A stretch of 64,000 bases of DNA from Pelagimonas phthalicica (GCF_004364805.1 NZ_SOAP01000001.1:682001-746000), one strand, 5' to 3'. Positions 41,589 through 50,896 are shown, numbered from the stretch's first letter. Notes: a model not told the origin generated them from the letters alone. A program made the numbers and translations.

Positions 41589-41790
41589 ATGGCAAACATG
41601 GCCACGCCTTATCCCGCGAGGAAAGTTAACGGAGCAGCATTTGCCGCAGCCGTTTCTTCAGTGCTGTTATGGGTGCTTCGAGAGCGTTTGGGATGGCAAC
41701 TCCCCATAACGTTGGAACCTGCCATCGTGGCGATCGTAACCTTTGTGGTCGGGTATTTTATTCCACCGGCAGACCGCGACACACTGGATA
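41589..41790 (+). pseudogene. Small membrane protein truncated by an IS element
   Basis: AGGAGG lies before the ATG. About 67 native residues remain: VNGAAFAAAVSSVLLWVLRE and EPAIVAIVTFVVGYFIPPAD give two hydrophobic segments, holin-like in form. The reading frame runs into the left inverted repeat of the IS at 41791 and then reads IS sequence to a stop at 41948. It directly follows the heme peroxidase. Only the last few residues may have been lost, so it could still work. Confidence 0.6.
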
Positions 41791-42838
41791 GACTTTGTTG
41801 CACAAATGGTATGAGGGCTTCGCTGTTTGAATCCAGTGGGGTAGCTAGTGTGCATGAGCAGTTGTTCCCCTGCGAAGCAGAAGACCAGGAACTTTCCTTC
41901 TTACAACACGGCGCTGAAGCAGTATGGTTCGCTACCGATCTGGTTTGATCCCGAGATGCCTTAGCATGCATGTCCAACAGGCAAACTTGGTCGTCAACGT
42001 GAGTTCAGCGATGCAGCAATCCAGGTTTTCCTTATGATGAAGGTGCTTTTCGGTATGCCCCTTCGGCAAACGAACGAGTTCGTCGAGAGCCTCCTGCGTC
42101 TTGCCGGGTTGACTGGAAAGCTCCCGACTTCAGCACTCTGTGCCTCCGTAAGAAGGCATTGAACGTCGCCATCCCTTACCGCAGTGGATCGGGCTCGCTC
42201 CATTTGTTGGTTGATGCGACCAGGATCAAGGCCGAAGGTGGAGGCCAATGGAGCACCCGCAAACATGGCGGTTGCAAAAAGCGCCTGTGGCGCAAGCACC
42301 TCCTCGGAATGGACGTGAAAACACTGGCGGTTCGCGCGGTCGGGGTCCCCAAAAGCAATGTCGGCGATGCCTCGATGTTGCCTGACCTGCTTAAGCAGGT
42401 CCCACCGGGCCAAGACATCGCCACGGTTATCGCCGATGGAGCCTATGACACGCGTAGATGCCAGAACGTAATTGCCGCTCGCGACGCCGCTGCCATCATC
42501 TCTCCGCGCAGGAACACCCAACCTTGGACACCAACCAAGGCGGGTGCCATCGCGCGAAACGAAGCTGTAAGGGCGTGCAAGTATCTTGGGCGAATACTCT
42601 GGCGAAAACTGACAGAATATCACCGTCGAAGACGCGCAGAGACAAAGATGAATTTCGTCAAACTCCTTGGCCAAGGCCTCATGGCCCGAGACTTCGACCG
42701 ACACGTTGTTGAGCTCCAGGTCAGGATCCTGATGTTAAACCGCTACACCGCTCTTGGCATACCCTTCACTGAATCCGTAGGATAAATCCGCTGGGGAAAG
42801 GGGAAGCTCGACCTCCAAACCTTTTGTGCAACAGAGCC
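41791..42838 (+). mobile_element. Decayed IS5-family element A
   Basis: Left end GACTTTGTTGCACAAA (41791-41806) and right end TTTGTGCAACAGAGCC (42823-42838) are inverted repeats with two mismatches. About 1,050 bp containing one broken transposase gene. It lies 11 bases from a second IS. Confidence 0.82.
41854..42785 (+). pseudogene. IS5-family transposase, stop codon and frameshift
   Basis: Reading from ATG 41854 gives YNTALKQYGSLPIWFDPEMP, then a TAG at 41962 where a Trp is usual. The frame goes on as GKLGRQREFSDAAIQVFLMM and LLRLAGL until a one-base loss near 42110. It resumes as APDFSTLCLRKKALNVAIPY and contains the DDE residues (LHLLVDATRIK, VIADGAYDTRRC) and a C-terminal YHRRRRAETKMNFVKLLGQ. 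The product cannot be made without suppression, so the element is immobile on its own. Confidence 0.82.
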
Positions 42839-42928
42839 GATCCCGACCCTAGGTCGTGTTGACATTTAGGATTCCCAGAAGTGTCTGTTTGTGATTCAAA
42901 CTGTTTACTGGTTAGGAGGCCAGCATGA

Positions 42929-43279
42929 TTGAGCAGACAGGAATTAAGCGACAGAGTTTGGACGAAGCTGGAACCTCATTTACCCGGCAAACCGACGGAC
43001 CCGGGACGTAGCGGTCAAGACAATAGAAAATTCATGGAAGCCATACTTTGGCTTGCGCGAACTGGAGCGCACTGGCGGGCCCTACCGGAGCACTTCGGGA
43101 AGTGGAATTCGGTCTATGTGCGCTTCAATCGCTGGTGCCGAGATGACGTGTTTGATCGTCTTTTCAATGCGATGGTGGATGATCCAGACTTCGAGTATAT
43201 CCTTGTGGACAGCACCATCGTTCGTGCCCATCAGCACAGCGCGGGCGCGCAAAAAGGAGGGCTGAAGCTCAAACGTTAG
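42929..43279 (+). CDS. IS427-like transposase, first reading frame
   Basis: 116 residues from TTG at 42929 after GGAGG. LSDRVWTKLEPHLPGKPTDP is the family N-terminus, and FMEAILWLARTGAHWRALPE and YILVDSTIVRAHQHSAGA (first DDE Asp) are intact. In IS427-type elements a -1 frameshift at a run of A (here AAAAAGG near 43252) fuses this to the second frame. In this copy the second frame meets a stop soon after, so only this part can be made. Confidence 0.8.
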   Translation: MSRQELSDRVWTKLEPHLPGKPTDPGRSGQDNRKFMEAILWLARTGAHWRALPEHFGKWNSVYVRFNRWCRDDVFDRLFNAMVDDPDFEYILVDSTIVRAHQHSAGAQKGGLKLKR

Positions 43280-43726
43280 GGTGCTGACGAGGTGGGATCA
43301 GCAGCAAAATTCACCTCGCGGCCGATGCGCATGGCAATCCAGTCCGCCTGATCCTGACAGGCGGGCAACGCAATGACATCACCCAATCCGAACCCCTGCT
43401 TGAGGGGCTGAAAGCTGAGTTCGATCTGGTTCCCTCTCGGGATATTTGCGGCGCAAATACCCTGTCGGGCAAGGGACAAAGGGTATGATGGCGCGCGCGC
43501 AATGCGTGCAATCGCTGCGGCAGAGGCGATCCCTGTGGTTCCCCGTCGCACCACGACGGCATCGTGGCGTAGGTTCGATGCGGCGCTCTATAAGGACCGC
43601 AACGCTGTCGAAAGGTTCTTTAGCAAGATCAAACACTTTCGCCGCATCGCAACCCGCTACGATAAACTCGCACGCAACTATCTAGGCTTCACAAACCTCG
43701 TCTGTGCCCTCAAATGGTGCAAATGA
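43280..43726 (+). pseudogene. IS427-like transposase, second frame, broken
   Basis: In the -1 frame, GISSKIHLAADAHGNPVRLI and LTGGQRNDITQSEPLLEGLK match the family, but a TGA precedes them and the frame ends at VPSRDICGANTLSGKGQRV. The C-terminal part (AALYKDRNAVERFFSKIKHF, ATRYDKLARNYLGF) continues in another frame from about 43500. At least one stop and one further frame break are present. Confidence 0.78.
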
Positions 43727-43884
43727 ATGTCAACACGACCTAACACATGTTGAGCTAACTGGCCATCTCTGTGGGCAGATTCACCCATGTTCGAAACCGT
43801 CCGAAATTAACTGACAAAAATACTTGGCTTTTTAAACGACTCCCCCTAAGAGGCGCGGTGTAATCAACCAATTCGGAGACCGCC

Positions 43885-45042
43885 ATGTCTTTGCAGACAT
43901 CCCTGAGCGGCTTCCTTGGGGCCATTGCAGCCAGCGCGACCTTGATCGTGTCAGCAACCGATGCTCAAGCAGAAGCCTTGACCTTTACCGATATCGCAGG
44001 CCGCGAAGTCACCCTACCAGAAATGCCCGACAAGATCATCCTGGGCGAAGGCCGGATGATGTATGCGATCAGCGCCGTGACCGACGGCAACCCGTTCGAA
44101 AAGATTGTCGGCTGGAACAACGACCTGATCCTTTATGACCCGGATGGGTTCCGCAAGTTCGAAGGTGTGTTCCCAGAAGACACCGCGCGCATGATCAATT
44201 TCGGCAATCCCTATGCGGGTGATTTCAGCATCGAAGCGGTTCTGGAATCCGAAGCGGACCTGGTGCTTTTGGAATCCGGAAGCCTGTTCAAGGCACAGGA
44301 AACCGGCCTGATCGAAAAATTGGACAGCGCCGGTGTGCAGGTGGCCTTTATCGATTTCCGCCGCAATGCCACCGAAAATGTGGTGCCGTCGCTGCTGGCG
44401 CTGGGGCGTATTCTGGGTGAAGAGAAGCGCGCCGCCGAATTCATCGATTTCTACATCGCCCAGATGCGCAAAGTGACCAATATCGTCGATGCCATCCCCG
44501 CCGAAGAGCGCCCGTTGGTCGTGGTTGAAAATGCCGCCGGCTGGCAGGTTGATTTCTGCTGCTGGTCCTTTGGCCCCTATAACTATGGCCGCTTTGTCGA
44601 ATTGGCGGGGGGCACCAACTATGCCTCGACCCTGGCGAATGCCTATTCCGTCACACTGAACCTCGAAGGTGTCATCGAAGCCGATCCGACACATTTCGTT
44701 GCCACTGGTGCCAATTGGGCCGAATTCAAACCCGAAGTAACCTCGGTCCTGCTGGGTTATGAGGCTGATGATGAGGGCAACCAAAAGCGGATCCAAGCGC
44801 TGGCGGCACGGGCCGGTTTTGCTGACCTCGATGCTGTGAAAAACGGCAATTACCACGCCATTTTCCACCAGTTCTACAACTCGCCCTATCACTTTGTGGC
44901 CATTCAGCAATTGGCGAAATGGTTCCATCCCGATGATTTTGAAGATCTGGACCCATGGGAGACCTTTACAGAATTGCACGAACGGTTCCTGCCATTTGAA
45001 CCTTCGGGCACGTTCTGGATGTCAGCCCCGGCTGCAAAATAA
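43885..45042 (+). CDS. Periplasmic iron/siderophore-type ABC binding protein
   Basis: 385 residues. Signal peptide MSLQTSLSGFLGAIAASATL ending near AQAEA, then FTDIAGREVTLPEMPDKIIL, the usual opening of FepB/BtuF/HmuT-type binding proteins. Also INFGNPYAGDFSIEAVLESE and LEGVIEADPTHFVATGANWA. It delivers a chelated metal or cofactor to the permease that follows. A double Cys (VDFCCWSFGPY) in the middle is unusual. No Fur site was recognised upstream. Confidence 0.87.
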   Translation: MSLQTSLSGFLGAIAASATLIVSATDAQAEALTFTDIAGREVTLPEMPDKIILGEGRMMYAISAVTDGNPFEKIVGWNNDLILYDPDGFRKFEGVFPEDTARMINFGNPYAGDFSIEAVLESEADLVLLESGSLFKAQETGLIEKLDSAGVQVAFIDFRRNATENVVPSLLALGRILGEEKRAAEFIDFYIAQMRKVTNIVDAIPAEERPLVVVENAAGWQVDFCCWSFGPYNYGRFVELAGGTNYASTLANAYSVTLNLEGVIEADPTHFVATGANWAEFKPEVTSVLLGYEADDEGNQKRIQALAARAGFADLDAVKNGNYHAIFHQFYNSPYHFVAIQQLAKWFHPDDFEDLDPWETFTELHERFLPFEPSGTFWMSAPAAK

Positions 45043-45095
45043 CCACATGCGCCCGCAAAGGATCTGCCTTTGCGGGCCAAAGGAAAGGTTTTCGA

Positions 45096-46166
45096 ATGTC
45101 CGACCAGACTATTTCCGCCGACGCGCTGTCCCTGGTTTCCGCTTATAAACGCCGGTCAATGTGGCGCGCGGCGCTGGTTGGCCTGGCCGTGCTGGCGCTG
45201 GTGACGCTGGTGGTTGTGGATATCAACACCGGCCCCGCCAATATGAGCTTTTGGCGCACGCTGCATGTGATCCTGGATCCCGATGTCGCCACCAACAAGG
45301 AACAGGTCATCATCTGGCAGGTGCGTTTGCCCGTGGCCTTGATGGCGCTGTTTGTTGGCGCGATGTTGGGTGTGGCAGGTGCTGAAATGCAGACCATTCT
45401 CAACAACCCGCTGGCCGACCCGTTTACCCTTGGCCTGAGCTCGGCGGCGAGCTTTGGGGCCGCTTTGGCGATTGTTTTGGGCTGGTCGGTCATTCCATGG
45501 TTCGGCGGCGTGATGGTGACCGTTAACGCGTTTGTTTTCGCGATGGGCACTTCGTTTTTGCTGTTCCTGTTCACGCGCTTGCGCGGTGTATCCCCCGAAG
45601 CGATGATCCTTGTGGGCATCGCGGTTCTGTTCACCTGCAACGCCTTGCTGGCCTTTTTGCAATACGGGGCCTCTGAGTTCCAATTGGCGCAGCTGATTTT
45701 TTGGCAGATGGGGTCACTGGCACGGGCCACCTGGACCAAGGTTGGTGTCTGCGCGGCTGTCCTATTGGTTATCCTGCCCTATTTCCTGTCGCGATCCTGG
45801 GCTTTGACGGCGCTTCGCATGGGTGAAGAAAAGGCCGCAGCCCTTGGTATCAATGTCTCGCTTTTGCGCATCACCGTGCTTGGGGGCGTTTCGGTTCTTG
45901 CTGCCGTGGCGGTGTCTTTTGTCGGGGCGATTGCCTTTGTCGGGCTGGTTGGACCGCATATCGCGCGCATGATCGTGGGCGAGGACCAGCGCGGCTTTCT
46001 ACCGCTCTCGGCACTCTGTGGTGCGCTGATCTTGTCGGGCACCTCGATTGCCTCCAAGGCGATCACGCCGGGCATCGTCTATCCGATTGGCATGATCACG
46101 TCGCTGATCGGCATTCCCTTTTTCATCCTGCTCATCCTGGGCCAGCGCAAGAGGCATTGGCAATGA
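45096..46166 (+). CDS. FecCD-family ABC permease
   Basis: 356 residues with nine or ten membrane segments. FecCD signature GAMLGVAGAEMQTILNNPLA and LADPFTLGLSSAASFGAALA, and near the end FVGLVGPHIARMIVGEDQRG, the ATPase-contact loop region. It imports siderophore, heme or cobalamin delivered by the binding protein. The stop overlaps the ATPase start as ATGA. Confidence 0.93.
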   Translation: MSDQTISADALSLVSAYKRRSMWRAALVGLAVLALVTLVVVDINTGPANMSFWRTLHVILDPDVATNKEQVIIWQVRLPVALMALFVGAMLGVAGAEMQTILNNPLADPFTLGLSSAASFGAALAIVLGWSVIPWFGGVMVTVNAFVFAMGTSFLLFLFTRLRGVSPEAMILVGIAVLFTCNALLAFLQYGASEFQLAQLIFWQMGSLARATWTKVGVCAAVLLVILPYFLSRSWALTALRMGEEKAAALGINVSLLRITVLGGVSVLAAVAVSFVGAIAFVGLVGPHIARMIVGEDQRGFLPLSALCGALILSGTSIASKAITPGIVYPIGMITSLIGIPFFILLILGQRKRHWQ

Positions 46167-46936
46167 CTAAACTAAAGGCCAAAGGGCTGTCGTTTTCATA
46201 TGGAAAGCACAAGGTGCTGAGTGACGTCGGCTTTGCACCAATCGCGCCCGGCACCTTGACCGCACTGATCGGGCCAAACGCTGCGGGTAAATCGACCCTG
46301 TTCCGGCTGATTGCGGGGCTATTGCGCTCGGAAACTGGTGCGGTGCATCTGGGCGAGACAGACCTCGCCAGCCTGCCCACCCGCGAAAGGCTCAAACGGG
46401 TGTGCTTTATGCCGCAATTCTTTACGGCCAACGCCGCGCTGACGGTTTTTGACGTGGTGATGATGGCGCATAAGCAATTGCGAGGATGGCGGGTCAGCGA
46501 GGCTGATATGCGCGCCGTTGGTCAGGCGCTTGATCTGGCCGGGATTGGTCATTTGGCCGAAGCCTATGTCAGCGAATTGTCCGGTGGTCAGTCGCAAATG
46601 GTGTCGGTCGCCCAGGCGCTTATCCGCAAATCTGATGTCTATCTGTTTGATGAGCCAACCTCGGCTCTGGATCTGCGCCACCAATTGCAAGTGTTAAGCC
46701 AGATCAAAAGCGCCATGGCGGCGCGGGGGGCGATTGGCATGGTGGCCTTGCATGACCTGAACCTGGCCGCCCGGTTTGCTGACCATCTGGTGCTGATCGG
46801 GCAAGGCCGCGTTCTGGCGCAGGGCAGCCCCGACGAGGTTCTGCGCTCGGCCGCGATTTCAGAAACTTACGGGGTTGATATCGAAATCAGCACCGGCCCA
46901 AGAGAGGATCTTTTGGTTCATGCTTACGCGTCGTGA
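46163..46936 (+). CDS. FepC-type ABC transporter ATPase
   Basis: 257 residues. Walker A IGPNAAGKSTL, signature VSELSGGQSQMVSVAQAL and Walker B DVYLFDEPTSALDL, with the switch His in GMVALHDLNLA. Energises the FecCD-type importer. ATG at 46163 is chosen over a TTG two codons earlier because it overlaps the permease stop. Its 3' end overlaps the cupredoxin gene by 17 bases. Confidence 0.95.
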   Translation: MTKLKAKGLSFSYGKHKVLSDVGFAPIAPGTLTALIGPNAAGKSTLFRLIAGLLRSETGAVHLGETDLASLPTRERLKRVCFMPQFFTANAALTVFDVVMMAHKQLRGWRVSEADMRAVGQALDLAGIGHLAEAYVSELSGGQSQMVSVAQALIRKSDVYLFDEPTSALDLRHQLQVLSQIKSAMAARGAIGMVALHDLNLAARFADHLVLIGQGRVLAQGSPDEVLRSAAISETYGVDIEISTGPREDLLVHAYAS

Positions 46937-47399
46937 ATTTGTTCTATCCATGGGGGCTTTGGCCGGGGCCAGCGGAGCGCTGGCCTGTCCCGCGCCCCTG
47001 TCCAACGGCAAGAAACATGCTGTTCTGATGCTGAACGCAGCCTGCGGCAATCCGGATATTCCCAACGTTTTTGAACCGGCGCTTTTGCATGTTGATATCG
47101 GCGATAGCGTGACGTTTCTGGCGACGGATGCGGGGCATAACTCCGCCTCGAAAAAGGGCATGATCCCCGAAGGTGCCGCCGCCTGGAATGGCGGTCTGGA
47201 CGAAGAATTGACGGTGGAATTCACAGTACCGGGCATCTACGGCCATATCTGCCTGCCCCACTATGATTGGGGTATGGTCGGGTTGATTGTGGTTGGTCGA
47301 GACCTGCACAACCTCCAGACCGCCAAGAAAATCCGCCATCCCGGCAGTGCCCGGAAAGTGTTTCGAAACCTGCTGAAAGAGCTGGAAAATCAGACCTAA
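46920..47399 (+). CDS. Exported pseudoazurin-like cupredoxin
   Basis: 159 residues. The N-terminus MLTRREFVLSMGALAGASGA is a Tat-like signal. The type I copper site is complete: His in TDAGHNSASKKG, then Cys-x2-His-x4-Met in GHICLPHYDWGMVGLIVVG, as in pseudoazurins and amicyanins. It carries electrons or binds copper in the periplasm. Translation is coupled to the iron-type ABC ATPase, so it may help reduce or handle metal for that importer (inference). A C-terminal helix beyond the usual fold ends in LKELENQ. Confidence 0.85.
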   Translation: MLTRREFVLSMGALAGASGALACPAPLSNGKKHAVLMLNAACGNPDIPNVFEPALLHVDIGDSVTFLATDAGHNSASKKGMIPEGAAAWNGGLDEELTVEFTVPGIYGHICLPHYDWGMVGLIVVGRDLHNLQTAKKIRHPGSARKVFRNLLKELENQT

Positions 47400-47455
47400 C
47401 GCAGACCCTGTTGCCACCACCTGAGTATGCACTGCAGCCTTTACGTGAGCTTAGG

Positions 47456-48127
47456 TCAGGCGGCGTCAGTCGGTCCAAAGATTGCCTTTGGCTCTTGGCT
47501 GTACCAGGCCCAAACCCAGTTCCCGTAGTCAAAATGCCACCATTCGCTGGGTAAGTTTGTGAAACCGGCCGTGGTCATGGCCTGCAACAACACATGACGT
47601 CTTTCCATATGGTGCGGCTCGACCTGAGCCAGCGTCCAGCTACGCTCGCTTGGCTCGTCAAACTGGCTGCCCATATCCAGAAACTGCCCATCCGGGTCAG
47701 CAAGAGTGACATCAACAGACCCTCCGGTGATATGCGGGCTTGGGCGCAAAGGGTCGTCTGACGGACGCGAGGCGAATTGTAGCGTCAAGCGTTCAATCTC
47801 GTTGGGTTTAAGCTTGGGGTGATCCGCGATCACTTGCTGGCGAATGGTGTGAAACAAGGTGTTTTGCACCTCCTTGGAGCGCCAGCCATCCAGCAGCACC
47901 AGCTGGTAACCCTCGGGCAGGTTGCACGACGCCTTGATAAGGCGGTCATAGACACTTGCCCGAACCAACACTTCCGCCAAAGCCCCATCCAGCCCATTCT
48001 TGAAATAGACCGGCCATGTGATCCAGTGCGCGCAGGTCGAGGTTGGAACCAGCGGCTCATCACTGGTTCCGGGGGCAATCTGACCGGCAGCGTCCCAATC
48101 CAATGCGTGATTTTGAGGTGATGTCAT
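47456..48127 (-). CDS. VanX/DdpX-type D-Ala-D-Ala dipeptidase
   Basis: 223 residues. M15D zinc dipeptidase: YQLVLLDGWRSKEVQ (Arg for the transition state), SPHITGGSVDVTLADPDGQF (zinc His and Asp) and PSEWWHFDYGNWVW (catalytic Glu and zinc His). It hydrolyses D-Ala-D-Ala or similar dipeptides; outside resistance operons DdpX-like enzymes serve peptidoglycan recycling. No signal peptide, so cytoplasmic. It follows the TRAP permease gene by two bases, suggesting its substrate comes in through that transporter. Confidence 0.88.
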   Translation of the reverse strand: MTSPQNHALDWDAAGQIAPGTSDEPLVPTSTCAHWITWPVYFKNGLDGALAEVLVRASVYDRLIKASCNLPEGYQLVLLDGWRSKEVQNTLFHTIRQQVIADHPKLKPNEIERLTLQFASRPSDDPLRPSPHITGGSVDVTLADPDGQFLDMGSQFDEPSERSWTLAQVEPHHMERRHVLLQAMTTAGFTNLPSEWWHFDYGNWVWAWYSQEPKAIFGPTDAA

Positions 48128-48129
48128 GG

Positions 48130-49407
48130 TTACTTCAGGATTGAGGGGAGCCAGGTGGTCAGACCTGGCACCAGAATGATGATCATCAAGACGCTAAGCG
48201 CCACCGCGATGAACGGCCAGATTGCCACAAAAAGCCGTGCAATATCGACCTTACCTACAGCCGAGGCCACAAAGATACAGGCCCCCATAGGCGGTGTGAT
48301 CAGGGCAATGGTGATATTCAGGGTAATCACGATGCCCAAATGGACGGGATCAATGCCAGTCACCTGCGCAACCGGCAAGAAAATCGGTGTGAGCAGCATC
48401 AACGCCGAGACTTCCTCCATGAACATCCCGGTGACAAAGGTCACGAGGGAAATAGCGATCAAGGTCAAGGTCGGGCTATGGGCAAAGGGCGCCAGCAATT
48501 CGGCAAAGGCTTCTGGCGCGTCTGCAAAGGCCAATTGCCAGGAAATCACCGAAGAGATGGCAATGATCACAAAGACAGCAGAGGTCAGAACCGCCGTGTC
48601 ACGCAACGATGCCCAAAGACTGCGAAGATTGAGGTTGCCACTGACAACGCCCCAGATGGCCACATAGGCCACCGTCAGGGCCCCGGACTCTGTCGGCGTG
48701 ACAACGCCAAAGACAATGCCTGCAACAATGATGATCGGCGCGACCAATGCGGGTAGCGCGCGATAGGCGGCACAGGCGATTTCACGCAACCTTGCGCGTT
48801 TCGCTTGTTTTTCAACACCATAGATCCGCGCATAAATCACGTTCATCGCGATAAAAGCCAACCCAAGCGCCAGGCCGGGCAAAATTCCACCAAGAAACAG
48901 ACTGCCCACAGAAGTGCCGGTTTGACTGGCATAAAGGATCATAAAGATCGACGGCGGAATGATGGGGCCAATCAGCGAGCTGGCAGCGGTCAAACCGGCT
49001 GCGTAATGCCCCGGAAAGCCCGCTTTGCGCATTCCCGGCACCAAAAGCGTCCCCAAGGCAGAGGTATCCGCAACGGCAGACCCATTGATCCCGGCAAAAA
49101 ACACACTGGCCACAACATTCACATGCCCCAACCCGCCGCGCAGATGCCCGACCAGCCGGTCGGCAAGTTGCAGCAAACGCGGCGTCATATTGCCATTGTT
49201 CATCAGGTTTCCGGCCAGAATAAAGAGCGGGATAGCCATCAGGGAAAACACATCAATACCGCCAAAAGTTTGTTGCGGAAAGATGCGGCTCATTTGATCA
49301 AAGCCGACAAAGCCAAAACCGACCACAGCCGTCACCATGAGGCTGATAAACAAGGGCATGCCGATCAGCACGTGGATCAGCATCACAAGAAGCATAACAG
49401 TTATCAT
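48130..49407 (-). CDS. dctM: TRAP transporter large permease
   Basis: 425 residues with about twelve membrane segments. DctM family: LVMLIHVLIGMPLFISLMVT, FSLMAIPLFILAGNLMNNGN, SALGTLLVPGMRKAGFPGHY and GLTAASSLIGPIIPPSIFMI. It couples sodium flow to uptake of the ligand bound by DctP. ATGA overlap with dctQ. Confidence 0.95.
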   Translation of the reverse strand: MITVMLLVMLIHVLIGMPLFISLMVTAVVGFGFVGFDQMSRIFPQQTFGGIDVFSLMAIPLFILAGNLMNNGNMTPRLLQLADRLVGHLRGGLGHVNVVASVFFAGINGSAVADTSALGTLLVPGMRKAGFPGHYAAGLTAASSLIGPIIPPSIFMILYASQTGTSVGSLFLGGILPGLALGLAFIAMNVIYARIYGVEKQAKRARLREIACAAYRALPALVAPIIIVAGIVFGVVTPTESGALTVAYVAIWGVVSGNLNLRSLWASLRDTAVLTSAVFVIIAISSVISWQLAFADAPEAFAELLAPFAHSPTLTLIAISLVTFVTGMFMEEVSALMLLTPIFLPVAQVTGIDPVHLGIVITLNITIALITPPMGACIFVASAVGKVDIARLFVAIWPFIAVALSVLMIIILVPGLTTWLPSILK

Positions 49408-49889
49408 TGATCACCCTCGACCACCTGGTCGCGCATGGCTTTGGGCCCGTTCAACAGCGCCAAAAGGAACAGCAGCCCAAACCCAAGCGGCATGATCGCG
49501 ACAGGCCAGGAACGAGAGATCTGCAACCCTGGCGTTTTGAAGAACCCGACCTTGCCGACATATTCGTAGGAAAACCAGGTCATCGCCCCGGCCAATGCAA
49601 CGGTCAGCACCCATTGGTAAGTGATGATCACCCTGCGGAGAGGCGGCGCGACACGTTTCTCAAGGATGGAGACGCGCATATGCGCCCCTTCGACCCAGAC
49701 CGCCCCGACCCCGATCATGGCGGCCCCGATGATCGAATAGCGCGCCAATTCATCAAACCAGATCGGTGATGAGCCAAAGAAATAGCGCGCGCCGACGCCA
49801 TAAAGGATAAACCCGGTGACCCAGGCGACCAGTAGGGAAGACACGCCCAAGGTGAGGCGTGCCAACCATTTTTGCAGCGCTGCAAGCAT
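49404..49889 (-). CDS. dctQ: TRAP transporter small permease
   Basis: 161 residues with four hydrophobic segments (LGVSSLLVAWVTGFILYGV, LARYSIIGAAMIGVGAVWV, VLTVALAGAMTWFSYEYVG and VAIMPLGFGLLFLLALL). DctQ pattern YFFGSSPIWFDELARYSI. Supports DctM. It abuts the binding-protein gene with a one-base overlap. Confidence 0.92.
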   Translation of the reverse strand: MLAALQKWLARLTLGVSSLLVAWVTGFILYGVGARYFFGSSPIWFDELARYSIIGAAMIGVGAVWVEGAHMRVSILEKRVAPPLRRVIITYQWVLTVALAGAMTWFSYEYVGKVGFFKTPGLQISRSWPVAIMPLGFGLLFLLALLNGPKAMRDQVVEGDQ

Positions 49890-50896
49890 TACTTCAGCAG
49901 GTCGGATTTGCCGAGGTCAGCAAAGGCCGCTTCGATAAAGCTCTTATCGATGGATTGCGTGCCCAGCCAGTTGATAAAGCTTGGCTGACCGATTTTCTGG
50001 AATTCAGCCAGTTGGTCCGCTGTCGGTGTGATCACTTCCATGCCGTTTTCAGCCAGCCAGGTCACACGTTCCTCGACTGTCGCCTGCACCTTGGCGCGGG
50101 TTTTGTTGTTTGCTTCGACAACTGCCGCCTCCAATACGGCGCGGTCCTCGTCTGACAACGACGCCAACCATTCGCCATTGCCGACCAGAAACTGCATGGA
50201 ATACTGCACGTTAGCCCGTGTCATGTATTTTTGCACTTCGTTCAACGAGCCCAGAATGATGTAAAGCGGTGGGTTCATCTGACCTTCGACAACACCGGTT
50301 TGCAACGCGCTGTAGACTTCGGTCCAAGGGATCGGCGTGCCGGACGCGCCCATCGCCTCGTACAGAGCGACCTGCGATGGATCCATCGCGCGGAACTTCA
50401 TGCCATCAAAATCTGCCGGTGTATGGATCGCCTTGTCTGTGCTGGTGAAGGCCAGGAAACCGCCCTCTTCCACCACGGCCAGGATTTCGGAACCACCAGT
50501 GCGCTCGGCAAAGGCTGCCTCGACCATGCCCCAATATTTGCCCTCATCAAAAAAGCTGCGCGCCTCTTCAGGTGAGCCAAACATAAAGGGGGTGTTGGAC
50601 ACAAAGCTTTCTGGCACCACCGGAGACAGGCCGGCAAAACTGGCCACGTTCAGCATTGGCGAGGCCAGTGTATTTTCCATGCGCTCCTGCTCGCTGCCAA
50701 GTTGCGAGTTCGGGAACAGTTCGATTTCGATGTCAGTCTTTTCCTCGACAATCTTCTCAAGCGTTTCTGCAAAATAGTGAACGGCGTTTTTCTTGGCATC
50801 GGGCGCGCCATTATAGCCAAGCTTGATAGGGTCGGCATGGGCCGCAAAAGCAGTCGTCATGAGCAACGCGGCTGAGGCCAGAAGCTTGAGTTTCAT
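49889..50896 (-). CDS. dctP: TRAP transporter periplasmic binding protein
   Basis: 335 residues. Signal peptide MKLKLLASAALLMTTAFAAHA, then IKLGYNGAPDAKKNAVHYFA and FPNSQLGSEQERMENTLASP. The ligand-contact Arg is in FDGMKFRAMDPSQVALYEAM, and IPWTEVYSALQTGVVEGQMN is the family signature. The ligand is an acid, possibly an amino acid or short peptide given the dipeptidase in the same operon. It is divergent from the RpiR regulator. Confidence 0.93.
   Translation of the reverse strand: MKLKLLASAALLMTTAFAAHADPIKLGYNGAPDAKKNAVHYFAETLEKIVEEKTDIEIELFPNSQLGSEQERMENTLASPMLNVASFAGLSPVVPESFVSNTPFMFGSPEEARSFFDEGKYWGMVEAAFAERTGGSEILAVVEEGGFLAFTSTDKAIHTPADFDGMKFRAMDPSQVALYEAMGASGTPIPWTEVYSALQTGVVEGQMNPPLYIILGSLNEVQKYMTRANVQYSMQFLVGNGEWLASLSDEDRAVLEAAVVEANNKTRAKVQATVEERVTWLAENGMEVITPTADQLAEFQKIGQPSFINWLGTQSIDKSFIEAAFADLGKSDLLK

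Larger units (their letters stand above)
42850..43742 (+). mobile_element. Decayed IS5-family element B (IS427-like)
   Basis: Perfect 17-bp ends TAGGTCGTGTTGACATT (42850-42866) and its complement (43726-43742), with TA at both outer edges as target duplication. About 890 bp with two-frame transposase remains, the IS427-group arrangement. Confidence 0.88.

Noticed and set aside
42850-43742. Functional IS427-type element
   Set aside because: Ends are perfect, but the second transposase frame carries a stop and a further frame break, so it cannot make an active enzyme.
44014-44979. 321-residue leftward ORF
   Set aside because: Antisense shadow of the iron-type binding protein gene; codon pattern and protein motifs favour the plus strand.
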